From Dromaius novaehollandiae (lineage: Eukaryota; Chordata; Aves; Casuariiformes; Dromaiidae), in the NCBI RefSeq assembly GCF_036370855.1, contig NC_088102.1, positions 42,197,835 through 42,261,834 of the forward strand: a stretch of DNA of 64,000 nucleotides, written 5' to 3'. Position numbers and translations under genes: made by a program. Shown in pieces: positions 1 to 11,300 of the stretch; position 1 is the first letter of the stretch; every line of letters starts with the position of its first letter. The notes beneath the pieces were generated by a model that made no database searches, was not told where the DNA came from, and worked only from the letters and a program-made list of their open reading frames with translations.

Positions 1-20
1 TTTAAACCATGTCATTATAG

Positions 21-400
21 TGCTGGCAACTACATCGAACCTCTCAATACGCAGATGCAGAAGAATGGAAACTGACCAGCAGTGAGCTTTTATTGCACTC
101 CAACCTTGCAAATGAGTTGTCAGACAACTCTAAGGTGTTCACCAGAAGTCAAGTTTTACTGTAAGCCTTTCCTTTTAAGGTAAAAAAATTTGTGATTTGG
201 CATTGTGTGTAAATAGTTCTAGCGTTCTTCAAAAAGAAAAGTCCTCTAAAGTCTTTGCAGCTATATTGGCATTAAATGGAGATCAGCAGGTGTTAGAGAT
301 GGAGAAGGCTGCTGTGCCTATCTCTGGAGTTAATAAATTTAATTTTACCTTCATCCCAGTAAGAGTATCTAGATGCTGGCCAAGGGAACACTTTTATTGA
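21..400 (+). CDS. Possible last coding exon(s) of an unidentified upstream gene
   Basis: An open stretch at 21-160 follows a TATAG acceptor and ends at a GTAAGC donor. A second open stretch, up to a TGA at 398-400, can be joined to it in frame through a 56-bp interval (161-216) ending in AG, or can start at the better polypyrimidine acceptor at 178-179. The second stretch contains the peptide SGVNKFNFTFIP. I do not recognise the protein family. In mammals VPS39 lies upstream of PLA2G4F, but nothing here matches the VPS39 C-terminus that I know. The 56-bp intron would be very short, so either exon may be false. The support is the reading frame, the splice signals and the poly(A) signal downstream. 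Confidence 0.3.
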
Positions 401-2025
401 TGTTCAGTGTGTTATCACCTGACCTTCTGATAAGCAGAAGTTCCACAGGAGGTAGCCAGGCAAACAGTAGGTACCACTGGTCAGCATTAATTTTTTTCTT
501 CTTTACTTTAGTTTGACAGCTGTAAATAAAATTAACTTGTGTGCTGTTTGCACTGAATATGGTCACTCTTAGTACGAGTGGAAGCTCAGAGACTATTCTA
601 AGAAGCAGCTTACATGTGCACTCATACCAAAAAGCAAAGAACCTGTAAGCAGCTTCTAAAGGGACTGAAATAGCTATTGCTTGAGCTTCTAGACTATATT
701 TGAGATGTATGTGTATATAAAGTTCTTCGGTCTCTGGTTCACTTTCCAGCATTGAAGTAAAATCCAGACTATTTCAATGTCTCTATTTTAAATGCTTTAG
801 AAAAAGCCTGTTCTGCTCAGGCTGGTACTGTTCTTAAATTACACTTGGGCCAGAAGTCTTTAACTACAAAAACTGGATTGTAGCATACTCCTTATAGGCT
901 GTAATATTTTTGTCTAATTTATTTTTCCACAAACTTTAATCTATAGCAAATTGGTATTAGGGATATTAAAATGTTTAGCTGGTGCAGAAAGAATCTAATC
1001 AGCAGTAATGAAAGACAGCAGTAGCAAATAGCCCAATAAACTGGATCTTGGACACCCAACATCCTAGCCTAGCAATACTTACTAATAAATATGTATGTAT
1101 TAAGTAGTATGGAACACATGGCATGTAGCTACCAGATACCACTTCTTAGTTATCAAGTAAAGGAATAAAGCCTGTCTGCCTAAGATGCAATGGGATCTTA
1201 CTAACTTCACAGGTTTACTTAAGCCTTTGTTACATAGCACTTCTTAAGGAACAGATCTGCTGTAGGCTGACAAGGATCCTCATTCACCTTTGTTACTAGT
1301 GGCAGATTCTGCAAACCTCAGATGTACAGTATGTTAGCTTTACCCCTTCTGTTAATACCTGCCCTGGATACTTCTGTGTGTTTTCCCTTTCCACATGTGT
1401 TCATATACGTTGTTACATGCCATGCATTCTTATAGATTCCTTGGTCTAGTGTTTTGCTACTTCTGTGCTTGGATGTCTTGGGCAGTACTGCTACTGATGT
1501 CTTTCTGCAGAGGCTGGATAGAGGGAATCTACGGTGTTAATGTTTTTAATCTTGTATTTCTTCTATTTGAAGAAGAGAGCCTAAAAACACTTGTATTCAA
1601 TTTGCACATTCTGTATAGATCTTTATATACTAGTTTAGGTACAGAGGGAAGATGATTTGGGAGAGTTGTGTTTACAGATCATTGAGAATGAAAGAAGGGT
1701 ATTTATCAAGGCCCTGTATTCTTTATATACAGATGTAACAGTATTGCTCTGATTTTTACCTATCTTATGTTTAGTATTGTTAGTTGGATTTTTTTTTACC
1801 GTCATTATCTGCTACCAGAAAAACTGTAGTCACATATGAGGATCTTCACTGTACTGTTCTTTTACAGTTAAGGTTGTGCCTCTGTTCACCTTCATTGCAT
1901 ACCTTTTGCAGAGATGTGGTTTATGCTGTAACTTTTCTGTTTCTTACAATGTAGTTTGGATTTACTAACAATACGGCAGGTCTAAAGCAATATATTGTAA
2001 TAAATATTGTGAACCAGTGTGTGTT
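401..2025 (+). other. Possible 3' UTR of the upstream gene
   Basis: There is no convincing coding exon here. The stretch is AT-rich with scattered stops in all frames and ends at an AATAAA followed by a GT-rich element, which is what a vertebrate cleavage site looks like. A 127-codon minus-strand frame at 369-752 has no recognisable domain and is taken as chance. Confidence 0.35.
1999..2004 (+). terminator. Poly(A) signal AATAAA, candidate end of upstream gene
   Basis: AATAAA is followed about 15-25 bases later by GTGTGTGTTT, a typical GU-rich downstream element. It would close a transcript running in from the left edge of the window. Confidence 0.45.
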
Positions 2026-5000
2026 TCAATGATTGTCCAGTTAAGTTTCTCTGAGGTACAGTAGATTTTTTTTTCTTTCTTTTTTTTTCTTTTTTTTTTT
2101 TTAATATATTAATCCTCACATTCTCCTGGAAGTCAGAGACTCCATGCAGGGGTTTCCATTATCCCCCTTGCTTTAATATATTTAATTCCAATGAGGCCAT
2201 GTCTTATGACAGCTGTTGTCACTTCTGAACTTTGCTTTTTAGAGCTACAAGTTTATAGTATGCTTGTGAATGCTCCCAAAATCCTATGAACATTTTTGTA
2301 CTGTTTCTTCGAATAATGCTTTTGAAAGTCTTGCACCATTAAATATGTATTTGCTAGAGAACATTAAAATTACTGATCTTCTTTTTTTCTGTTTTTTTTT
2401 TTTAATTTTTGAGTGATGGCATAGTATTTCTGGAGTTGGGTTTTTGTTCTGTTTTTGGTTGGAGGTTTTTTGAGCTCTGTATGATCAAATCAGGAAATGT
2501 TTAGGTTCACAGGGCTTACAACTGGGTGACTTGCAGTTCAGAGAAGACTACACTGGGGTTGGAAATACAGATCTTCACTTTTCCCATTCCATAGAAATGG
2601 GAAGTAAAATCTGCCTGGAAGCAGAGGATTTTTTTGTCTCCATGTCAAACGATTGACTATACTGATACTTCTGGAGAAAACCAACCAACCAAAACTCCCC
2701 AAGCCCTGAGAGTATCCTTTGGAATCTTAATCTCTTCTAATTATACAGATGCAAGTCAGTGTGCCTCAGCTCTCTTTTCAGTGCTACTAGTAGGAGCAAA
2801 ACAGGTCCCTTGCAATATCTATGCACATTGTTTGTTAAGTACTATATAATATAGTTAGTGAGGTAGTGTTTGTTCATGCTTGTTAACAAAAATAATTAGA
2901 TGAAAATTAGATACACATTTGTCTTGACCTCTGTGGGGATATCAATCCAGGCAGAAATGAAGATACAAGATGTGAGGCCTCCTTCCTTACCTCATGTTTT
3001 GATGCCATTTTGTTTGCTTGTTTTCTTAGTCTGGTAGGAAATGAGGAAATGAGGGATGGATCTTACTGATTCTAATGCTAAATTGCTTATGATAGTAATT
3101 CATATGAGGTGGATAACGAAATAGGATATTTTTATCTGAAAACTGAATTTTTGATTTCTTTGCTATCCTCTGCTTCCAACAGAAGAGCCACTTAGAAGTA
3201 ATGTACAATCGTTTTACTCAGTTAGAAACTTGTTACTGATAGTCCTTTGTCATTTCCCCAAAACATAGGGATCCCATCTCTGGTAGCTGAATTGTGTGTC
3301 ATTCCTCCACTTCGAAGCTGCAAGAATTTGTTTGTAAATTGCTAATTAGCTTTAATATGGGTTCCATTCTGAAAGTGGCTCAACTTTAGGGGAAGCATCC
3401 AATGGCGGGAGTTTTCTCTGAACACTTTCTGTCAATGTTGATGTTGATTCAACTCCTACTATTTTTGCTACTGCTGAGAGCTTGTTTAGGTGAGCTGCTA
3501 GATGCGTGCTGTTTGACAGTATCAGCTGGACTGGTTTGAGTAGAACTGTCAGTGATAGACTGTTGTTACTCCTAACCTGTTCCCAAAGGACTCCTAATGT
3601 TGCAAAGTACTGTCAAACTGCACACTAACACTGTTTACTTAATATGTGATCTGCTGACTACGAAACGATTTTTAACTATATGTTTTAAAGAACTTTCAGT
3701 TTTCTTGAGAAAAGAAATATTGTTAACGTCTACTGAGATTCATTGGAAGAGGGCAGAGAACTTCAGGAGGAGGCAGGTGAGCCTGATTTAAACACGCTTG
3801 GGCACTCAAAAGCTAAAATACAGATTTTAAGTACTACTTGTAATAATCTGTTTAGAGTGAGTGTAATGTTAGTGTGAGCTAGCATCATCAATGAGGATGA
3901 TGTTAGCTCAGCGTGTGAGGTTGCCTTAAGTTTCCTCTAAGTTATAATGGTGATCTACGTTAGTTTAAATACAAAATAAACCATATCAGTATAAATAAAT
4001 CACACTTATGATTCTATGAATTTGCTAATATAAATAAAACCTAATATGACTGTGTTCCACTTTCTGTGTAGTGGTATGTAGAAATGCAGAGGAGTTGCTT
4101 TCTCAACTCTGTTTCCATCTTTACCTTACCATTTTAACAGAGAATGAGCTTTATGTCAATTGCTGGCTGTTTTTAAAATGGCATTATATTTGCTTTTCCC
4201 CTGTGCATTGACTGTATGAAAATCCAATAACTATTACTGACCTTTTTGTGTTTTCCTAAATGTCAGTTCCTGCATTTTTATTATTAATTTCTTGAATTCT
4301 AATCTAGTGACTGACAATAATGACAAGAAATGATTAATGAATGGGACCATGTTGAGAATGTGTCACATTCTTATGTCTGTCTGTGTTGGTGACATGCTAT
4401 TGGACAGCTCTCATACATTCTTTATCATTTCCTAGTTGTTTCAACACTTAAGGGTTTTTTTGGTCCGCTTGTTTAGTTTGTTCTTCAAAAAAAGCCCCAG
4501 ACAGCCCAGCTGTCAGCAGCTGTTAACTAATCACTTCCAGCAAACAATTTTCTTCTTAACTGTTTCTTCTAAAGCACAATAGACCCATAAAAATCTGCCC
4601 TATCCACTGTACAATTTTTCAAGAACATCTGGTGGAAAAATCAAGACTGCTACACAGAAATGAGAATAAAGAGGCATTTGGGCAGACTGCTCTAGTAGTG
4701 AGAGGTTAAAAGTGGTGCTGGGTCATTATTCCCTGATGCATCTTAATGCAGACTGGATCTGGTCTCTGTATTCAGGGCTCTCTGAAACTTACCTGAACAG
4801 CTACTGTCAATGACATTCAGCTTTGCCTCAGGCCTGTTAGATAGGAATTTCTATTTAGAAGTGTTCTTCTGTGGTATGCTGAAGCTCAGAAAGGGTGTGA
4901 TATGGTCAAAGTCCTAAATCAGGTTGCTGGAGTCCTGGCAGAAAATCTGAACTTGGAGGGTTTTGAGGTTGTGGTTTAATCAGAGCAGCGCTTTCTCCTA

Positions 5001-5170
5001 CCCAGGGCGTCCTTGCTCAGTGCTGCTTTGCTGTCCTTACCTTTCACCAGTATTTACAAACTCCACCAGTGAGGCTGTTTGGCAAGTGCAGGCCACACCT
5101 CTGCTTCTTGCAGCTCAAGGCAGCCTGGCCCTGCGCAAAGCTCCAGCCGCAGCCTGTAATGAGCAGCCTG
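2026..5170. other. Intergenic region upstream of PLA2G4F copy 1
   Basis: No exon or repeat family was recognised. It holds poly-T runs near 2066-2102 and 2391-2403, a near-perfect inverted repeat at 3876-3909, and otherwise AT-leaning unique sequence. The GC content rises from about 4.96 kb toward the first coding exon of the phospholipase gene. Confidence 0.6.
3876..3909. repeat. Short inverted repeat (hairpin)
   Basis: A 14-base arm (3876-3889) is complementary to 3896-3909 around a 6-base loop. The only non-Watson-Crick position would be a G.U pair in RNA. The stem is far too short for a pre-miRNA. Confidence 0.7.
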
Positions 5171-5242
5171 TAGCAGCTGCCTGACCGGGGACTCTGTCTG
5201 TCTTCTGTATTCCTCTGGCTGGTCTGCTGGCTGTTTTTCCCC
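4960..5242 (+). promoter_or_regulatory. GC-richer 5' flank / 5' UTR of PLA2G4F copy 1
   Basis: Base composition shifts to GC-rich just before the first coding exon. The frame of the start codon is open back to a TAG at 5171 with no other in-frame ATG. No TATA box is apparent and the transcription start cannot be placed. Confidence 0.4.
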
Positions 5243-5362
5243 ATGTTGCATGAGTTGCTGCGGGGCCCAGTGCCACCCAGAGTGCTGCCTTTTCTCGCCG
5301 CTGTGCTTTTCCAGAGGAAGGAGAGGAAGGAGAGGAAAGAGACAGGCTTTTATCACTGGCGG
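5243..5362 (+). CDS. PLA2G4F: Copy 1 coding exon 1: N-terminal leader
   Basis: Residues 1-40, ending at GTAAGG in phase 0. It has a hydrophobic run [10 protein letters not shown] (14-23) followed by a basic tract (25-32), then HWR before the C2 domain. The same pattern is present in copy 2 and in the human protein as I recall it. Confidence 0.9.
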
Positions 5363-8300
5363 GTAAGGTGAATTGTAGCGCTTGCTTTGGGGGACAGCAT
5401 TGCTTAGCCGCTCTCTGTGGCAGCGACTTCCTGTTACTGCACGTGTGTAAAACCAGTCCTGTACCTTTGCGATAATTTATCAAAATGTTTCTCATGGGAG
5501 AAAAATTTTAGATAATAAAAATGCTAATGTAGGTTCCAGGTTTTTATTTGAGTTAGAGCCAGTGTGTGTGAGAGTGCAGAGGAGGTCTGTTTCCTTAGGT
5601 TTTGGGGAACAGAATTAAACTAATAAGCGAGTACTTCCTTGGAAGACACCACCATAATGGCTTTCTTCTCAGTGGAGACAAAATGGTGCTCATGTGTTTT
5701 CTTTCAGAATATCCTTGATTACCATTCCTTTCCTTTTTGCTGTCTACCTTATCCCACAAGACTTTAAAGTATGGCAGAGATTAACTATGATTTAAGCCCC
5801 TGTTTGTAATGCAGTACAGCCACAGTTAAAGGGTGTTTGTCCTGTAACTGGTGGTATAAGATGGTCTGGCCAGTAACCTCCTTTCTGGATTGCGCTGAAG
5901 CGTTTGTGGAGGAGCCTTCACCTAGGAGATCTGATCTCGCACACCTCTGCCTGCCTGCCTCCCCTGCCCTACATCTAGAACTGGAAGTTGAGGTGATCAT
6001 TGAATGTCGCAAGGTGGCTCGCTGTTTGTATGCCACCGTGCCTTCCTGTTTGCTGGGATATCTTGTTGACTTTAGTTTATTTTTTATCTTTTATTTGAGA
6101 AGTCACGGCAGAAGAGAATATTGTTAGCCCACTAGTTTTCATTTCATGGAATGTGATGCTTTCCCCTTGGGTGCTCACTCAAAAAAACCAAAACAAAACA
6201 AAAAACCCCACTTTATTTAGAAAGCAAAGTGATGCTGGCTTTTAGAAAGAAATTTTGTATTGACTAATTAATATCAGTAGAGCAAGGAGTGTAAGGAAGC
6301 AGATGATCCTTTGCTAGTGAATTCAGTGCAATTGAATTTTCCAAAGTTTAGCCTTTGTTTCACATGTGTAAAGGCAACAAACTGAGAGCCAAGCAGTTGT
6401 CGCTGCTGTTGTGACCCTGAGCTGTTCACGGTACTTACGTATCACCTGAGTGGTTGCAAGATTGGCCTGCAGACCACCAGGGTGCTGGGTGGGTTTGAAG
6501 TCTTTTCCTGGCTGCGGGCACGCACTTCTGGGGGAGGTGCCCAGGACAGGCAGGAATTGGCTTTTTGGGTGTAAAAAACAGCTATCATGGCACTGTGGCT
6601 GAAATAGGGAGGAAGGGAATCATGGGCAGTATAGTTCATTTAGGAGCAAGGTGGGGGGGAAATAAAGCTCTCTTCAACTTGACATTTCTTTGACTGAGCT
6701 AGCCACTTTGCCTTGTGTCTTCCACCCCCCTCCCGTCGAGAACCTTTCTGTAATGAAATTGGTGCATTTATGATGAGTCCTCTGCATTCATTGAGTGATG
6801 AGAGTGGATCCCAACACTGACATCTCACTGTTTAAAGACAGGTATTCTGGGTTATATTAGAGAAAAGACTACTGGATCCTGTAACCTGCTATACAGTCCC
6901 TTGCTACTGAATCAACCCCTTCAGCTTAGAGGCAAGGTGCAGACAGCTGTTAGCTGGGCTGAGTGTGTGAGAACTTAGTTTCGTACACTCATTTAAGGAT
7001 TTTAAGGCTTTTTTTGCTTCAGATACACTCTCCTGAGCTCTGGAGAAAGGGCATAAGAATCAGTAAACTGCGAAGTAGAAATTGGTTGCTTGCATCTGTC
7101 ATGTGTGTGCACCACAGACCAGCAGTATATAGACAGAGCTGCTATCCTACTAGGAATTTCCCATATGCATTTCTTACCTACCCTTCCCTTGGGATCAGGT
7201 AGAACATATCTGATATTCTCATGCTTCATTACTTTGCAAGTTCACTTTGTCATGTGTTATGACATTGCTATGCCTCAGCTAAAATATAACTAGAAAAGGT
7301 GGCAGGAGAAAGGTTCTGGCATAATTGATAGCACAGGCTTGGGAGCAAAGTAAAATGTCTGTTGCATTATATGGCTCTTACATTCACCACACCCAGATCA
7401 TAATTTATACTCGGCTGTATAATGATTGGCTACAGATCACCTTTCATTGGGGACCATTGGAAAGGATTGTCTCCCTCCTGCCAGCATGTGACTCCATGCT
7501 GAGGCATGGTGTGCAGCAAGGGGGATGTGCTGCCTGCAGGGCAGAGCCTTCGGGTCCTGTGCTTCCTCTGCTGACGGTGCCTGAATTTGAGGTGATCAGT
7601 CAGGGAAGGTTGACTTCATTAGCAAAGGTTGCTTAGGCAGTGGTGGGGGGTGTGATCATATAGCTTCACTTGTCAACAGCCTGGAGGGTTGCAGCACCCT
7701 TAGGCCATTGGTGCAAATAATCTTTGGAACTTTGAATTTCCTTCTGTAGCCCATTTCAGGACTTGGGGAGGTAAAGGGGGTGAGGGCAAGCTTTGCCTGA
7801 GCAACTAGTCTCAGTGATTGAAGAAAATAAAGGTGATTAGGAAAGGTTTAGAAAGGAAGAAAAATTAGAATCTGAGGAGCAGAGCTCAGGGTGAAATTAG
7901 GTGCAAAAGAATGTTTTGTTCCCAGAAACAAATGGGGGAAGGGCCATCTTCAACACCGTAATAGTGTAACTTCAGTTTGTCTGCACAGACTTAATGTGGC
8001 ACCTGAGTGTGAGATCTCTTAATTAGCCTACGCATGTAATTTTCACCCAAAGGGATTCTTAACTTCATTCAGTGCTCAGGGTGGATGGCACTCACTTAGT
8101 TTGAAAATGTGCAGTATAATGTGTATGTCTGGGTTTTACTGTGCTGTTCAAACTTTGTTTTGCAAATGCTAGTGAATATCTTAAAGCATTAAGAAATTAA
8201 GAGAACTCCGCAAGTATGTGACAGCTTTATCAACGTTGTGTCTGTCTTTATAATCCTGAAAATACAGTTCCATTTATCAGGTAGGAAACTGAGCAAAGTT

Positions 8301-11300
8301 CACGTTGTTGTTGTTGTTGTTGTTTTGTTTTTAAATCCTATTTACTGGTATGTAGAGCCTGCTTTTTCATATAACATTTGGCACTATGCAGCATTCTGCA
8401 TAAGTACAGATCCTATTGACTTCAGTTCTCAATGAATACTAGCATATCTGAAAATTAAACTCTAGTCTCAAGTCTACCTTGCAGAACATGAGAAAGATAC
8501 AGTTAGCGACCGCTTATGAAAAGCATTTTTGAAATGTGTTTTAAGAATCTAACAGGTTTTTAGTTGGCCAGGACTGTGCCATAACTGATGGGGCAGAGGC
8601 AGGATCCCATTCGGTTCTAGTCTTACACAATACTCAGTCTCCAGTCTCTGCACTAAATACTTTCTTCAAGCCGGTTTCTCCTGTGTCTTCCCCTGCCCTT
8701 CCCTTGCTGTCATGATCTTCTGTGATTCAGTCAGGTTTTTTTTTTTCCTTTGCATCAGGGCATTTAGATATTAATATTACCTTCCAAAAATACCATTCCA
8801 GAAGCTTTCAAGAACGAGGATTACGTTTTGACCTATGCTGGTAAAACGGCACGCGCAGTTACAGTACTAAGAGCAGTAGCAGTGCAGAAGGGATATGAAT
8901 TTGAGGATAAAATCTTTTCTTGCTCAAACAGCCATGAAGTATGTATTCTTATGAGAGAGTGGGCCTTTGATTTTTCTTCCCCTCCCCCCAGCTTTTAAAC
9001 TGTGTGTGCTCTCTACTTCTTCAGATCATGCTACTAAGCTTTTTGGCATGTCTGCTGTTGCGCCAATATGTATGTGTCCTTGGCAGGCGCTCTTAAACTG
9101 ACCAAGTCACACTGAAAATTATTTGGAATGGCTTCAGTCTCTGTTTATCCTTCAGCAGCAGTGAGTTAATGAAGCAATTGAAAATTGATCTGTAATTAGA
9201 TGAAACCCTAAATAATGGACTTTTTTTTCCTAAAGTGTGTGAAGAGTTAGCCTAAGACATCACTCATTGCTGTGCTGAAAGGGAATTAAGTTTCATTCTA
9301 GCTCCTGTTGTCTTCCTCCAGGACATTGAAACTACTGCTTTTATTCCAAGACTGGGAGTTATTTATAGGTTATTTTGGGCTGGCTGGTCTGGTTCATTTC
9401 TCTGGGCTGACAGCAGTGTTTTAGAAGAGGTATTGCAACTGAGCTTGTTCCTGTCTTTTCAGTGGGAGAAGCATCCTTACTACAACCTAACAGTAAAAGT
9501 TCTCCGAGCCAGAAACATCAGGGGTACAGATCTGTGTAAGTATTTAATCAAGGTGTTATGAAAACTGATATTTTGTTCAGTGAACACCTGCAACACAAGT
9601 AGTATTTTTACAGGAACTTCATAATCCTACACACAATATATTGCCTTTATTTATATCTACACAAAGATTTCTCTTGTAAAGCATCTTATCTATTTTAAAG
9701 ACTTGACACAAGGCCAAGCCACAGGTTAACTCTGCTACCTTTCAGAACAAGATCAGGTAAGTCCTGGAAACCTTTCACTTCCCTGCTTCTTTGCACATCC
9801 TAATGTAGACCCCTCTGTATTCCTTTGCCTGGATTCAGCTCTCTGGCCATGGAAACTTTCACCCTTACTGCTGCTGAAACAGCCTTTCTCCAACTGGACA
9901 TAGCAACCTTCATTTCAATTCTAGCTTCCAAATGTTTATTTTCTCAGTTATAGTCCTTCTTTCTTTTCTTTGTCTGCTATTTTGTTTACATCCTTGAAGT
10001 TTTTTAAAGAGGTAAGGTGGTTGACTGATTCCAAGAATAAAACTGTTCTTTATTCTTCATCTGTTTCTGATAGCATGGTATATATTCCCTTCCTCTTGAC
10101 GCATCCATGATGAAAAAGCTCTATGGGACATTTGGATTATTAAAACTTATTTGAGATTTAAATTCTCCAGATTGAATACCATAAGGTAGTCTGCCTGCCT
10201 TAAATTTGTCTGTGGCATTCAAACTATTTAAATGCCTGATGAAATACTGAGAGCTAGGATCAAACTATAAAGAGAAGTCCTTTTTATGACTTATCTGTTC
10301 AGCTAGAATGGAGAATGGCTCCCATACTTGCATCGTTAAAGGGGTCCTAACTGGACATTTCTGGACAGAGGAAGGAATCTCTTAGAATTAATTGTTTGTG
10401 GGGGATGGCAACAGAGAAGACCCATCTCCCAGCCAAAGTAGGTGAGAGTATGCAGTTATGTGAAAGAGGCTGGACTGCAGAATGTGGTCAGGTAGCAGTT
10501 GTGGAGAGATCAAGAAATGGAATAGTGGTAAAGACGTTTAAGTTGTCTTCCTTTCTGTTAAAGCTACGTTGTTCCTTGATCTAATACTTTATTAGATTCT
10601 TGGCACTAGAAGCAAAACTTCACAAATGAAAGAGTTCAGGTAAAAGCTGTGTTTCATGGGGTAAGTTCATGGCAAATTAACAGCAGGAAGTTCATAAGGG
10701 ACCCTGTCAAATGGACTGAATTGTGTGATGGTGAAGGAAGGATTTTGCTTTGGGCCTGATACAACCAGTAGGCTTTTCTGGAAAGAGTAGTGCTCCCTTT
10801 ATTTTTTACGCTATTCCCTTTTATGAAGGGCTTTATGCTTTGGATGAAACGGAGAAAAGAAATATCAATATATAATAGTCAGTTTGCTGTTGTTCAAAAA
10901 TACATTTGCTTCATTATTCTCCAAGCTTTTGTTCTCTAAGTTCAGCTTTAATTTTGCATGTTTCTATGATGCAACAAGATCCAGAAAGTAAGGAGCTGAT
11001 GAGAAAGAGCCCATTTGATTAGAGTAGTTTTGAGATCTATTTCTGCACTCTTTGCTGCAGTGTCCAAGGCAGACTGCTATGTGGAACTGAAACTGCCCAC
11101 TGCGTCTCCAGTGGTATCACGAACTCAGGTTGTCGACAATTCGGATAACCCAGAATGGAATGAAACCTTCCAGTATCGAATTCATAGTGCTGTCAAGGTG
11201 AGGAGTCAATTTTGTGGAGCTGGATGGGCTACGTGTGCTTGTGTGTTGCTCTTGATATTTCATTCAAAACCAAAGGATCTTTATTACCCTCAAAAACATG

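Noticed and set aside
369-752. 127-codon open frame on the minus strand
   Set aside because: No domain, no start context or splice support, and it overlaps the probable 3' UTR of a + strand transcript.
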